The notes: generated by a model from the sequence alone, not told the origin. 64,000 nucleotides of DNA from Mesostigma viride (GCA_009746045.1 RPFO01000156.1:4421091-4485090), one strand, 5' to 3'. Positions 53,721 to 64,000 are shown, counted from the stretch's first letter. A program made the numbers and translations.

Positions 53721-54209
53721 TTAGGGCTTCTGGACGATGATGGAAGAGGACTGGACCTGCTTCGTGCGGTTGAAGCCGAGGACACGGATGTACGCCTGGG
53801 GGTACTCCTTCTTGCAGTTGGAGATCTCCTCCAGGACCTGGTCAGGGTTGGTGCAGCCGAACATGGGCAGCTTGTACATCGTCCAGTAGCGGCCATCATA
53901 GTAGCATGGGCCGCGGTTGTTCTCGCGGTACACCTGGCCGGTGGAGTCGAACTCGATGCAAGGAGCATCACCGTTCCTGACCATGTAGGTCACCTGCTTG
54001 GCGATCTGAGCAGGGGTCATTGGTGGCAGGTAAGACATGGTCTCAAACTTCTGGTTGGTGAAGGGGTTCACCACCTGCATGCACTTGACCACAGCACCGT
54101 TCTGGACGGTCTTCTGGCTCCACTGGGATGGGGCCACGGAGGTCTTCTTCAGGCCGGTGAAGGCCGAAGTCATGGGGGCCAGAGCAGCGGAAGCCATGGT
54201 GGCAGCCAT
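53721..54209 (-). CDS. RBCS: Ribulose bisphosphate carboxylase small subunit precursor
   Basis: The 162-residue intronless frame starts with ATG at 54209. Residues 1-41 are Ala/Ser/Thr/Lys-rich without acidic residues, a plastid transit peptide ending at VVKC. The mature part ([20 protein letters not shown]) is about 121 residues and carries the family signature [17 protein letters not shown] and [16 protein letters not shown]. The protein assembles with eight large subunits into form I RuBisCO in the chloroplast. The beta-A/beta-B loop is short, as in land plants, and lacks the extra residues of Chlamydomonas. The common MQVW is MQVV here, and GW is GD. All residues are in frame, so the gene looks functional. 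Confidence 0.97.
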   Translation of the reverse strand: MAATMASAALAPMTSAFTGLKKTSVAPSQWSQKTVQNGAVVKCMQVVNPFTNQKFETMSYLPPMTPAQIAKQVTYMVRNGDAPCIEFDSTGQVYRENNRGPCYYDGRYWTMYKLPMFGCTNPDQVLEEISNCKKEYPQAYIRVLGFNRTKQVQSSSIIVQKP

Positions 54210-55176
54210 TGTTTTAGAAAGGATAATTGTTGGATAGAGGTGGGTGAGTGAAGAACCAGGCAGCGTGTTGTGCTGCGGTGGTGTTGAGGGCGGCTCTCGG
54301 CAGCCTCATCCAGGCTTTTTGACTTTTCCCGTGTGATCCATCGTCACCACAAGTTGTGGTGGGGCCGGCGCGCCGACCCGCGCTGATGAGGCTAGTGTGC
54401 AACTCAGACCGCACGAACAAGACGTTCTGGGCTGGCGGCCCCAATCCCACGAGTTTGAACTGTGGACGACCGCACGCACGCACGGCCTCCTCGTGCCCAC
54501 CACGCGCGGCGCCACGCTTCCTCGTCAGCCAGACAGCGGCACAGGCCGCACAGCCCCGCCGCTTGGACAATGCGTGGGCACGTCAGCATGGATAATAATG
54601 ACGTGGCTAACGTTCGCGCCGCGCCGGACCAGGCGAACCGTCGCGAACAAAGTATTTAGAATATCCCGAACCAGGGGAGCCTGGGGAGCAAAGTACAGTA
54701 CAGTAGTGCTACTGTAGGGTAGTCAGGCTTTGTCAACTTAACTTTGGCGCCGCGCCAGACCTCCGCATTCCCAAACTTGTTGCAGACTGCGAACTGCGGT
54801 CGCATAAAAACCTTCGTAACTGCGGCGTGCTTTTGCCAGTCGTATGTAAGAGTCTTACGAGCGATGGAGACATCAGACATCCGAGCGCGCGCCTACGCTG
54901 GCACGGTGGCATGTGATGGGCTCGAGAAAGGTGAGCATTAGAAAGGTGAGCATTAGAAAGGTGAGCACTTCATCCTAACCTGCACGTCCTCATTAACTAC
55001 TGGGACTAAATGCCTTCACAATAAGAACCACATTGTGCTTCTTACATCGTGGCGCCAGGGTAACCAGTATATCTTTTGTGAATCACAGCAGTAACTATCA
55101 GCGTGTCTTATAGTTTATCATGAGGATTTGCTCGACATCCTAATATTGTAGCTTGACTGCCGATCAAGCGTCGGCG
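54210..55176. other. Intergenic region between divergent rbcS and acinus-like genes
   Basis: About 970 bp with no convincing ORF. It must hold both promoters, but I cannot point to a certain TATA box. AAAGGTGAGCATTAG is repeated about three times at 54925-54965. Confidence 0.5.
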
Positions 55177-55794
55177 ATGGCGCCACGGTTCAATGGGAAA
55201 GCCCTGAAGGATTTGAAAGTTGCCGAGCTTCGCGATGAACTCAAAATTAGGGGATTAGATACTTCTGGATTAAAGCCGGTTTTAGTGCAGAGGTTGTCAG
55301 ACTATTGCGCAGCTAATGAACCAGGAGGGACACCCGTGCAGACTGGCGCGCCCAAGGACATAGTTTCTCCTGGTGGGGTGTCGGTGCGTAGTCTTGGTGA
55401 TGCGTCTCCTGAAACGCTGTTTTCGTCACCAGAGGCTGCGGGCAGAGGTCCATCCGAGCCAGCGGCTGAACCTGCTCCCGAGCCTGAACCCGTGCCGGCT
55501 CCGACGTCCGTTTTATCGCCGCCATCAAAGGCAACCCCGGCGCCCGTTAGTTCTTCGGATGCCTCTGCAGCGGGAAACAGTGAAACCCGATCATCTGGGG
55601 CGAAGGCGGAAGCGGACGCTGCGGTGAAGGTGGCGGACCTGCAGACCTCGCCGGCTCGCAAGCCCTCGAAAGAAGATGTCGAAATGGTCAGGCTCCCACC
55701 GTCAGGACCGCCTTGGTCTTTAGTTCTAGACCGTGAACTTTTAGCTTGGCGCGGCTTGGAGTCTACAGTGTCCAATGCTAGCGTTGGTGGCAAG
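55177..55794 (+). CDS. ACIN1: Acinus-like protein, first exon with SAP domain
   Basis: ATG at 55177 opens MAPRFNGKALKDL. A SAP domain follows directly (LKVAELRDELKIRGLDTSGL, residues about 12-46), a DNA/chromatin-binding helix pair. The rest of the exon is a low-complexity Pro/Ala/Ser/Glu linker. The donor is probably CAA/GTTAGT near 55794; later codons run into CT and TA repeats and are intronic. SAP at the N-terminus plus an RRM and RSB motif at the C-terminus (58410-59527) is the acinus layout. Acinus joins RNPS1 and SAP18 in the ASAP complex, which binds exon-junction complexes and affects splicing in the nucleus. Confidence 0.75.
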
Positions 55795-56624
55795 TTAGTG
55801 CGGTCATCAGAAGCCAGGCTAGCATGGAATCTCTCTCTCTCTCTCTATATATATATATAAATCATTCCATGTCGCTGCCACTTTCCCTATTAATCTTGCG
55901 TGTCCGCCCAACTGTTAGCGTCGAACGACCCCCCCCCCCCCCCCCCTGCCCTCCCATCCCCATGCGATCCCCGTGGCCACCACCACATTTTTCCCTTTCG
56001 GAAAAAGGCCCGTGGCAGCTCATCTCCCGGCCTTTCTAGTGGTCTGCATGCTTGCTTGGACTGTGCATAAGGTAGTACAGGAACTGGGGAACAAATGGGT
56101 TTGGGTAATCTGTGGAAAGCTGGTGGTGAGAAAGGTTGGGGTGTGCGTTCCCTCCCTTTGTGGGGGCCTGGTGACATGCGTGGGTTGGGAGGATAGCGCG
56201 TGTTGCATGGTTGTTGTCACAAACAATGGCCTACATTATATACTAAACTTGGCTGCGTGCAGTACAAGAGGTGAACGGGAACTTTGGGGTGGGTGGGTTG
56301 TCCAGGATGGGACACGGCAGATGGTTGGGCGCAGATAGACTCTTGGTCGTAGCGCTGGGGCAGATCACAGGGGACGTGGAAAATTTGAACAAACCACCGG
56401 GGGCGGCTCCACCGCATGCCGACCATCGGTGGTGCGGAATGGAGGTGGATTCCCCCCCTTGATCTTCTAAGGGGCCGCTGCACCTCATGTTGGGCCACGC
56501 ACCTCTACGGTCTCGCCTTGCCTTGTTGCAGTCAGCAGCCGCCCCGCTCAAGCATGCAGCATGGGGTTGTCCAGCAATTTCTCCAGCAACACCAGTAGTG
56601 CTGGGCCGGGCCATGTTACTGATT

Positions 56625-56880
56625 GGCCACAGTACCTAGTGGCCTTGCCATATTTAGGGCACAGTACCTAGTGGCCATGCCATATATAGGGCACGGTACC
56701 CAGTGGCCATGCCATATATAGGGCGCGGTACCCAGTGGCCATGCTATTCATAGGGCACGGTACCCAGTGGCCATGCTATATATAGGGCACGGTACCTAGT
56801 GGCCATGCTATACATAGGGCACGGTACCTAGTGGCCATGCTATATATAGGGCACGGTACCCAGTGGCCACGCTATTCAAG
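56625..56880. repeat. 32-bp tandem repeat, about eight copies
   Basis: The unit is built from TAGTGGCCATGC, TATATATAGGGC and ACGGTACC, with single-base variants between copies. It lies in the presumed intron of the acinus-like gene. Confidence 0.9.
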
Positions 56881-57376
56881 GCCTGCTAGCCATGACCAGG
56901 TGCAGCATAGGAGGTACCCATGTTTGTAGTTGATATGGCTTGTACCCTTGTACCTCGCTATCTCCCTTAGTAGCACGTGTCCATTCAGAAGCGGCCGCAG
57001 CACCTCCGTTCTTGATGTCCTGGTTTAGTCTTTGATAGCACTGTGTGTGCCGGCCCGCCCGCCGGCCCGCCGGCCCTGGCCATGCACCCAGTCACCAACG
57101 CCCGAGTCTCCCCCAACTTGCCCCTCCCCCCCCCTCCCCCAGCGCAGATGCACGCACTCGCGCGCGCACGCACATGCACACACACATGCGCATTACATTA
57201 CATCTCTACTATAGTGAACACGTACACACACTGCCTATCTTCCCCGTCGCTGTCCAGTCTTGGCACACCCGTTATTAGTTGCATTACTAGCCATACCCAC
57301 GCCTCCCTCGCTCTGCCCTGCCCTCCCTCTCCTCGACCCCAACCCCCCACACCACGACCACGCACGCAGGCACCCA

Positions 57377-57590
57377 CGCACCCACCCACCCACCCACCCA
57401 CCCACCCACCCACCCACCCACCCACCCACCCACCCACCCACCCACCCCACCCACCCACCCACCCACCCACCCACCCACCCACCCACCCACCCACCCACCC
57501 ACCCACCCACCCACCCACCCACCCACCCACCCACCCACCACCCCACCCACCCCACCCCACCCCACCCCACCCCACCCCACCCACCCCAGT
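57377..57590. repeat. (CCAC)n microsatellite
   Basis: About 50 units of CCAC, passing into CCCCA at the 3' end. Same motif as the array at 9551. Open frames on both strands are artefacts. Confidence 0.97.
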
Positions 57591-58409
57591 CACGCACCTA
57601 CTTACCCACCCGCGTGTGGCTGCCACGCATCCTGCTCCCCCTGTGCCACTTGTGTGTCGCCACTTTCCTTTGCTCTCCCCCTGTGTGTCGCACTGTCATT
57701 GCGGGGCACTCGACTGATGTCGCCGCCACATGCTGTGTTGCCGCGCACCCCAATATGGCTGCAGACAAATGCGTCACCAGCGGCAGCCCCTGCTCCAGTG
57801 ACCAGCAAACGCAAGAACGAAGAAGGTAATGGGCCGCGCCAGCAGTACAGGATCGGTCCCTGGCACACTCGTATGCGGCTGGTGTCCCATGGAACCCCTT
57901 GTTTCGTACAGGCCATGCCCAGCGGTCTTGTACAGCCCGTGTTTGACGGGTTTGTTATGGCCATATATATAAGCTTTGCACGGGTTCATGTCTGCTTTGC
58001 CTCCTATCTAATGTCTCTGGCGCAAGTCCTTGGCACCAATCACACGGCCGCCATGGTCTCTCCAGCTCTAGCGCCAAATTTAGTTTTATTTACTTTGTAT
58101 CGCTTCAGTTGGTTGGTTAGGTAGAATCCCTGGGACGTTCGCAGTACGCCCCGTGCCTGCGATTGCACGATAGCCTGTTCATAACACTTGGGCCACTTGG
58201 CGGCCATGCCTTGTCCGTCGCCCTTGCATGTGCCCTCCATCGCGCGTACAACCAACAATTTCCTAATCCAACCCCCTCCAAACTGCTCGGGTCCAACCTA
58301 ACCATCCTTATCCCTCGCCCACCCTGGTTGCCTGCTGGCGCTTGGGTTGCCTGCTGGCACTGTTGCTGTGGGCTGGGGATGCCCGTGTCCCTCGCCCTTG
58401 TCGCGACAA

Positions 58410-59527
58410 CAGCGCCAGCCGCCGCCCAGGGGGCGCCGGAGCGTCAGCCCACATCCCAGCCTGGGGCCCCCGCCGCTGAGGTTTCGGTGCCCACATCGGC
58501 GCCAGGTGGCGATGCCGCGGCCCCCAAGCGGCAACGGACAGATGTCGCGAGCAGGCCAGCCGAGGCCGGTGACGGCGGCGCGCATAAGCCTGCGGCGACG
58601 GCGCCCGCGGTCGTTGCACAGGGAGCAACTGGTGCCGAGAAGCAGGAATGTAGTGCAGAGAAGCGGGAAGTTGCAGCTGAGGGGAAGGAGGATAAGGTCG
58701 GTAAGGGCGGACCGCCCAAGGTCGCAGCCTCGCTCGGGAATGGTGCTGACCAAGGCAAGGGCACCGGTACCCCTGCCAAGGCACCCAGGGCCCACCCTGG
58801 TGATGTCCCCAAGAAGTCGGACGAGAGGAAGGAGCAAGACTCGGGGGCCCCGAAACCCGTGGGGGGGCCATCAGCGGCGGCAGCAGCTGCGCACGCGTCG
58901 GATGCCGCCCCCTCCGCCCCCTCGGACGCAGCATCGGGTCCCAGCGGGTCCAAGGCGGTGCGCGTGGACAACCTGGTGCGCCCCTTCCAGGTGCCCAAGC
59001 TGCGCGAGCTGCTGGCGCAGACGGGCAGCGTGGAGGGCTTCTGGATCAATAACATCAAGTCCTTCTGCTACGTGACCTACGCCAGCAGCGCGCAGGCCGA
59101 CGCCACGCGCCTGGCACTATCTGGCCAGCGCTGGCCCAAGGACAGCAACAAGCTGCTGGCCGTCACCTCGGTGTCCGAGGAGGAGGCCAGGGCCATCAGC
59201 GCGGGGGAGCCATGGCCACCGGTGACAGCAGCGGCAGCCACCGCGGCGCCGGCGGCGGGCCAGAAGAGCACCATGCCTGGGGGGGGGGGGCAGAACAAGG
59301 GGGCACCTGCGCAGGGTGGGGGCAAGCAGCCCCCCCTTTCTCAGAAGCAAGGGGCGGCGCCTGCAGCAGCACAGGACCGCGAGCCGGAGCTCACGTTGGA
59401 GCAGGTGTTCCGCAAGACAGAGGCGGTGCCGTCGATCTACTTCCTGCCCCTCACTGCGGAGCAGGTCGAGGCCAAGCGGCGGCAGGCGGCCGCCGCCAGC
59501 GCCGCACCAAGGGCGCAGCGCGTGTAG
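58410..59527 (+). CDS. ACIN1: Acinus-like protein, last exon with RRM and RSB motif
   Basis: From acceptor GACAACAG at 58409, the frame begins with an Ala/Pro/Glu/Lys-rich linker containing KRQRTD, a likely nuclear signal. Then comes an atypical RRM (KAVRVDNLVRPFQVPKLREL ... WINNIKSFCYVTYASSAQAD), as in acinus, where it contacts DNA or RNA weakly. The C-terminus has LTLEQVFRKTEAVPSIYFLP, a close match to the RSB motif that binds RNPS1 and SAP18. The stop is at 59527. Codon use is very GC-rich at third positions, unlike the transposon genes. Together with the SAP exon the call is strong; the exons in between are not fixed. Confidence 0.88.
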
Positions 59528-60876
59528 AGAGATGACATGGGTGGGTGCTGTTGAGACGTGCGTGGGCTGCGAGCACCGTCTGTCTTGGTGGCGAATGAGC
59601 TGCCCAGCTTGAGCCATTGGGTTCAGAGTCGGGTACCTCGCTGAATATATTGCTCCAGTGAGGGCATCTCGCACGTTGGCAGCTCTTGCCTTGGGCAGTG
59701 TGTATGTGTTGCCAGGGGGTTCCCAGTCCATTCGGGGCTGGGCAGCTAGCTGAGCCCTGCACTGCGGCCCCTGGATATCAGCGCCCACTTGATGCAAGCT
59801 AGGTGCCCTCAGCCCTGCTAGTTGTATCAATCAATAGGACATCCTGTGCAGGCCTGAAATCTGTGATATCAATAAATAATTGACACAACGATTCCTCGCA
59901 TGACAGCTATGGAGTAGGACAGCTATGCTCGAGTTATGAACGGCGTGTCCGAAGTCAAATTGATGTGTAACTCCACCAGAGCCTAATTAATTAATTAATT
60001 AATTAATTAATTAATTAATTAATTAATTAATTAATTAATTAATTAATTAAACTCGTGCTCCCGTTGGGGAGTCACGGGGCACCGAAGTGCTTTTAATCCC
60101 TGTATGTGCAACAACACGAAGAAAGGGCAGAGACCCCCTTTCTCCTTCATGCCTGAGGCATGCATGCCACAGCAGCAATCGGACACGATAAACGATCCGG
60201 CAAGGTCTGTGGGTGCAATAAGACCCGCGTGAACATATCAAAACAAGGAGCGTGGGCAAGGAAGCTAAGCATAGCCAGGGCGCGTAGCATGGCTGGCTGT
60301 ACAAAGGCTACTAAGCTAAGGCTAGGGCTGGTTGTGTACCGGCCGTGCGTTAGCGGTGCACGTGACTAGGTATGGTGGCAATTAATTAATTAATTAATAA
60401 GCACGTGACTGCGTCACGTGGGTGCCAATACAGAGTAAAGGAACCTTCAACCCTATATACACAGCGAGAAGGAGGGAGGGCGCCCTAGCTTCTCTCACTG
60501 CCGCAGGTGGGCAGGCCACAGAGCGCTCTCTCCACGGCATGGTGCATCATGCCGGGGCGCAACACTGTGGGTGCAATACAACCAGTGCAATACCATAGGT
60601 AGGCTGACGCATAGCTTATGCTACAAATTTGAGGTGGGCTCAAGACGTCGGCTAATTAAGGCGCAAGCTGATGGCCACAAGGTGCCACCAGAGCTAATCA
60701 ATTGAAGGTACTATAACGCTGTGCGCTAATATCGTTTCAAGTGCTGTAATGCCTAAGCTATCCCATCATCGATTGCCCCCATCTAGACAACTAGCTGGAG
60801 TGCTCTATCCCGGGGAAGCCCGGGGGGGCTTCCAAAGTTTCTTGTTGACATAGAGGTCCCCGCCCCGCCAGTACAC
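59528..60876. other. Intergenic region with AATT microsatellite and a short dispersed repeat
   Basis: No credible gene. (AATT)n fills 59983-60050. Next to it, 60053-60134 is a copy of the short repeat seen intact at 61511-61605 (shared CTCGTGCTCCCGTTGGGGAG and GAAGTGCTTTTAATCCCTG). A second AATT run lies at 60381-60399. Confidence 0.7.
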
Positions 60877-61193
60877 TTAGGGCTTCTCGGGGTTGGTCTT
60901 GTGGCGGATGTAGTCGGGCCACTGATCGCGGCGTTGCTGCTGCTGGGCTGGCGTCAGGTCGTCGTCAAGCGACCAGGAGGTGTCCACCAGCTTCTTGCGG
61001 TGAGAGAGGAACCCGGGCTGTAATGTCGCTGAAGGTGAGGACCACTGGAGGGGGCCCAGCCATGTCCCGTGGATGGGGCAGGCGGTAGGCGCCCTGCAGT
61101 GCCGCAACTGGCAGCTCCATGCACGCCAAGAGCTGTTTCTTCAGCTCGTCGAGAAGAGAGTCTGGGGTCTCCTCCGGCGGCAAGGCTAGGCAA
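60877..61193 (-). pseudogene. LINE ORF1-like fragment, copy 1
   Basis: Minus-strand frames (61107-60877 and 61193-60954) encode PPPVVLTFSD and LDDDLTPAQQQQRRDQWPDY followed by RHKTNPEKP. This resembles the C-terminal domain of L1-type ORF1 proteins, in which an RRM-like strand is followed by a (D)LxPxxxxxRR helix. The reading switches frame once in this copy. It is homologous to 61257-61720, so the two form a tandem duplication. A diverged host gene is the alternative. Confidence 0.4.
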
Positions 61194-61256
61194 ATAGTCT
61201 AGGCAGTGACTACCAATGATTAGCTAGGGCTATTCTAGCCCGCAGGGGGCGTCCAC

Positions 61257-61972
61257 ATGCATCTTGTGGTTGATCATCAGGTCCCCGCCCCTCCAGTACA
61301 CCTTGGGCTTCTGGGGGTCCTGCTTGTGGCGGAGGTATTCCAGCCACAGGTCGTGTCACTGCTGCTGCTGAGCGGGGGTCAGGTCGTCGTCCAGCGTCCA
61401 GGTGAGGTCGTGCAACCTCTTGCGACGAGAAAGGAACCGCTGCTTGTCCTCAGGGGAGGGGAAGGTGAGCAGGACTGGTGGGGGACCCGCCTTGTCCCGT
61501 GAGTGGGGAATTAATTAAACTCGTGCTCCCGTTGGGGAGTCACGGAGCACCGAAGTGCTTTTAATCCCTGTGTGTGCACTACAGGAGAAAGGGCAGAGAC
61601 CCCCAGTGAGTGGGGAAGGCGTGGGTGCCACCGCAGTTCTACCTCACCTACCAGGCCCATGAGGGTAAGGAGCTGGTCCTTGAGCTCGTCGGCAAGGGTG
61701 GTTGACGTCTCACCTGGCTTCTGGGGGAAGCGACGCAGCACCACTCGGCACTCGTGGCGAGCGCAGTCGGTGGCCTCCCGTTGTTTTGCCTGGTGAAGGT
61801 CTTTAAGCTCCTGGAGTTTCGTAGTGATGGCGTCTAGTGGTCGAGGCGCGGTCGCTGACCGCAGAAGGTCCGCGTAGGAGTGTGGCGAGAGGCTATCATC
61901 TGCCGCGGCCGCCGGGTGGGCTGGGCTGGGCTGCGAATTTAGCCAAGCTCTGCCTATAATGGGACTCCCCAT
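61257..61972 (-). pseudogene. LINE ORF1-like fragment, copy 2, with a short insertion
   Basis: On the minus strand the 5' part encodes a helical stretch (PLDAITTKLQELKDLHQAKQ) and an RRM-like part (CRVVLRRFPQKPGETSTTLA). The frame enters the 95-bp insertion 61511-61605. Beyond it, PPPVLLTF, FLSRRKRL, LDDDLTPAQQQQ and PKVYWRGGDL can be read, with one in-frame stop. The RRM-plus-C-terminal layout matches L1-type ORF1 proteins. It is about 70-80 percent alike to copy 1 on reading. Confidence 0.45.
61511..61605 (+). mobile_element. 95-bp SINE-like insertion with 12-bp target duplication
   Basis: Flanked by GTGAGTGGGGAA on both sides (61499-61510 and 61606-61617), a perfect direct repeat. The inserted DNA begins TTAATTAAACTCGTGCTCCC and ends CAGAGACCCCCA. 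A second copy lies at 60053-60134, and diverged relatives occur near 10365-10412 and 62240-62290. The long duplication suggests LINE-type integration. I see no poly(A) tail. Confidence 0.75.
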
Positions 61973-62541
61973 GGATGATGCATTAAGAATTCAGCCAAGC
62001 TCAGCCTATGCAGAGAGCTAGCTACTCTCTGCTGAGATGCCATGCCTAGCTCTAGCCTAGCCATATACATCTTCCATCCCACATGTATGTCATGCAGGCC
62101 TTCTAGGCCATCTCCCCATGTTGCACCTTGCGAGCATGATCGGGATGCAAGATCCATCATGGTGGTGCAGGTGCACATCGTGCACCCTGAGCAGGTGACA
62201 GTTTACATCCTCCACCTGCAGGTTGTAGCCCAGATTGTTTTAAAAACCCATAGACGCCCCTTCTCAGGGCTATGTGCTACATGTGCTCCCCACAGAGCTA
62301 TGCACACGCTACGTATTAATTAATGCAGGGCACCTGTGCACAAACCAACGACTAGAGGTTACATCAATAGGCATCCGTTTCATCCCACCGGCCACCCATT
62401 TCATAAAGGATTATTTAACTTTCATAAAGGATTATGCTAACATATGAAGCAGTCTTCGTACGTGTTATTAATTGAGGAATCAACTGCAGAGTGCATATTT
62501 GCTTCAATTGCCTCTCGACATATCCTGAACAAGCTTCTGTG
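61973..62541. other. Spacer downstream of the larB-like gene
   Basis: No credible ORF. A diverged copy of the short repeat family lies at about 62240-62325, ending in ATTAATTAATG. Confidence 0.4.
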
Positions 62542-62701
62542 TTATCTGTGACGCATCTGTGCGGACGATGACAAAATCCGGATTGCCACCATGGCGGCAC
62601 CATATCCATTGTCGATGTTGACCACAGCCACCCCAGGTGCACAAGACGTCAAATTAGCCATCATAGCCGTGAGCCCACCCAAAGCAGCGCCGTAGCCGAT
62701 G
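62542..62701 (-). CDS. larB: LarB/AIR-carboxylase-like protein, last exon
   Basis: Follows acceptor TTACTTACCAG. It encodes [20 protein letters not shown], then [16 protein letters not shown], and ends MRHR-stop. These are the C-terminal signatures of the LarB branch of the PurE (AIR carboxylase) superfamily, including the SxGYG nucleotide loop and NIDNGxGA. Bacterial LarB carboxylates nicotinic acid adenine dinucleotide to begin synthesis of the nickel-pincer cofactor. The role of the algal and plant homologues is less certain. Confidence 0.85.
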
Positions 62702-63150
62702 CTGGTAAGTAACATCAGGCATGAGGGATGAGGCAGGGTGCACAGGAGTTGGGTGAGCGACTGTTCTTAGCAGAGCAACAACAAGGCATCAATGCAGGCA
62801 AGGCATGCATGCGGGTAGAATACGATTACTACATCCAGTTCACGGGTAGTCCTCACCTACCCATTACCTACCCCGCTACCTTGTGAAATTATATCTTGAA
62901 ATCAAGTTTAGGAACACAAGCTTGTGATAATAACCATGCGGCATTGATGGCACATCTACATCTTTCTACGCTCTACGCAGGTTGTGCAGTGTTATGCACA
63001 TCAGGAGCTCATAACTTAGCAGCTAGATGTCAATTTATAGATCGATGCAGCGCAAAACTAACTGCGTCGATTCCAGATCCTTCCACAACTGGTTGGCACC
63101 CGCATATCTGGACGGCAACAACGTACCTGGTAGGCACCGCAAGCACGTAC
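62702..63150 (-). other. Intron of the larB-like gene
   Basis: 449 bp between the middle and last exons, with GT-AG ends. No ORF on either strand is credible. Confidence 0.7.
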
Positions 63151-63263
63151 CTGGTAGGCACCGCAATCACAGGGATGTCCACAAGTCCCGCCACGACACT
63201 GGGCAGCGCCCCTTCCATGCCCGCGACCACGATCGCCACGTCAGCCGCACGGATCTCATCCAC
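63151..63263 (-). CDS. larB: LarB/AIR-carboxylase-like protein, middle exon
   Basis: Runs from acceptor CGCCAG to donor CCAG/GTACGT. Encodes [20 protein letters not shown] and [17 protein letters not shown], the most conserved block of the family, forming the phosphate-binding Rossmann-like core. The donor and the 14 bases before it are repeated 24 bp downstream (TGCGGTGCCTACCAGGTACGT twice), so there are two possible 5' splice sites. Use of the second would add eight residues. Confidence 0.88.
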
Positions 63264-63934
63264 CTGGCGGGTGGGTAGCCCACATCGAGATGTCCATGAC
63301 ATAACAAAGATGTCCATTAAAAAAAGACGTATTTGGCCCATATCAGTCCCACAGAGCCACGCGTAGATAGGAAAGACATGTGATCCGGGCAGGGGTGGCG
63401 GAAAACATAGTAAGCTGATTACCAACTTATCAGACCTCATCACGTAATAATACTATAATAATATGTATCAGCTGACGTAGCCAACAGAGTGTAACGCAAA
63501 TTCGAAGGGGTACCATGCCAACGGGCATTGCCCCTTGATAAGGCGATAGAAACATCAGGTCAGAAGGACAGCAACTGCAAAGACAAGGCTCAACCTCATA
63601 TAAATCACAAGAGCCGCAAACCAAAGTTTGAGCGGTACAAGTAAATCGAACACAGCACACTCCTGCATGTCAGACTAGGAAAAATGGCACGCTTCAGCTA
63701 CACATACTCATCATTATATAACTTGTCAGGCTGCACTTGTACTACCTGCGTGCCCCCCGCCTCTCCGCGTGCACGACTTTGACTTGACATGTATGCCCAG
63801 GCACACATGTGCAGATACACCCACAAATGCACCCGAGGAACAAACTACTCCCCCAGCGACTGTTTATGCTATCTGACGAATGCACGCTAGGGGCAACCAT
63901 TCACACTGCTACCTGTTTATGATATCGAACCCAC

Positions 63935-64000
63935 CCTGGCAAGCAGTCGGTGGATACCAGCCACGCCCACGTCGTTGATGCGCGACACCTGGCAGCCCGC
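63935..64000 (-). CDS. larB: LarB/AIR-carboxylase-like protein, upstream exon, cut by the window edge
   Basis: Encodes GCQVSRINDVGVAGIHRLLAR, matching the (D/N)VGVAG(L/I)HRLL signature of LarB, and ends at donor AGG/GTGGGT in phase with the next exon. The N-terminal part of the gene lies beyond 64000. A 671-bp intron (63264-63934) without recognisable content separates it from the middle exon. Confidence 0.85.

Larger units (their letters stand above)
55795..58409 (+). other. Large intron region of the acinus-like gene
   Basis: Repeat-rich DNA with no independent gene. It contains CT/TA runs (55830-55858), a C-run (55931-55947), a 32-bp tandem array (56625-56880) and a CCAC microsatellite (57377-57590). 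A short exon is possible at 57766-57828 (ACAAATGCGTCACC ... VTSKRKNEEG), between acceptor GGCTGCAG and donor GTAATG. It would add a basic nuclear-localisation-like KRK. Confidence 0.5.

Noticed and set aside
54210-55176. A defined TATA box or light-response element for rbcS
   Set aside because: Several AT-rich spots exist but none has convincing spacing, and algal consensus motifs are too weak to call by eye.
57198-57717. Gly/Trp-rich (minus) and His/Pro-rich (plus) proteins
   Set aside because: Translations of the CCAC microsatellite in an intron.

Overview
The window looks like nuclear DNA of a green alga. The direct evidence is a RuBisCO small subunit gene with a plastid transit peptide (53721-54209, minus), an acinus-type splicing-complex gene (55177-59527, plus) and a LarB/AIR-carboxylase-like gene cut by the right edge (62542-64000, minus). 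Genes have GT-AG introns, and the DNA is full of transposons and simple repeats. The loop length of the small subunit would fit a prasinophyte-grade or streptophyte alga; I cannot name the species.

Layout, left to right. (1) 61-9545: a 2-oxoglutarate/Fe(II) oxygenase-like gene split by a young Ty1/copia element (688-9185) with near-identical LTRs and a 5-bp target duplication. (2) 9551-10303: a large tetranucleotide microsatellite. (3) 10794-17760: a CACTA/Plavaka-like transposase gene in four exons on the minus strand, flanked by a 92-bp and an 86-bp tandem array and broken by a 1.33-kb hAT element with perfect 8-bp target duplications. (4) 17989-19231: an unrecognised multi-exon gene, followed by a 15-bp minisatellite. 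(5) 20324-53176: an old Ty3/chromovirus-type retroelement, opened by two insertions.

The larger insertion (22562-45016, 22.45 kb) is the most unusual object here. It is a giant element with long terminal inverted repeats. A three-exon minus-strand gene in it looks like a DDE-type nuclease. About 10 kb of plus-strand exons encode proteins I do not recognise. Between the two arms lies a 2.4-kb minisatellite of 30-bp units. About 25 copies of a near-perfect palindrome (half-site GGGTCTCG around CTGCAG) are scattered through it, almost all in introns, leaders and flanks. I see this palindrome nowhere else in the window. Two 1.7-kb TTAA-type elements sit inside the giant element, and another TTAA-type element (46934-49219) sits in the Ty3 body, so there are three layers of nesting.

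(6) 53177-64000: ordinary gene-bearing DNA with rbcS, acinus, tandem LINE-ORF1-like fragments, a 95-bp SINE-like insertion and the larB-like gene. These genes do not form one pathway. The window is a gene-poor transposon nest beside a few housekeeping genes.
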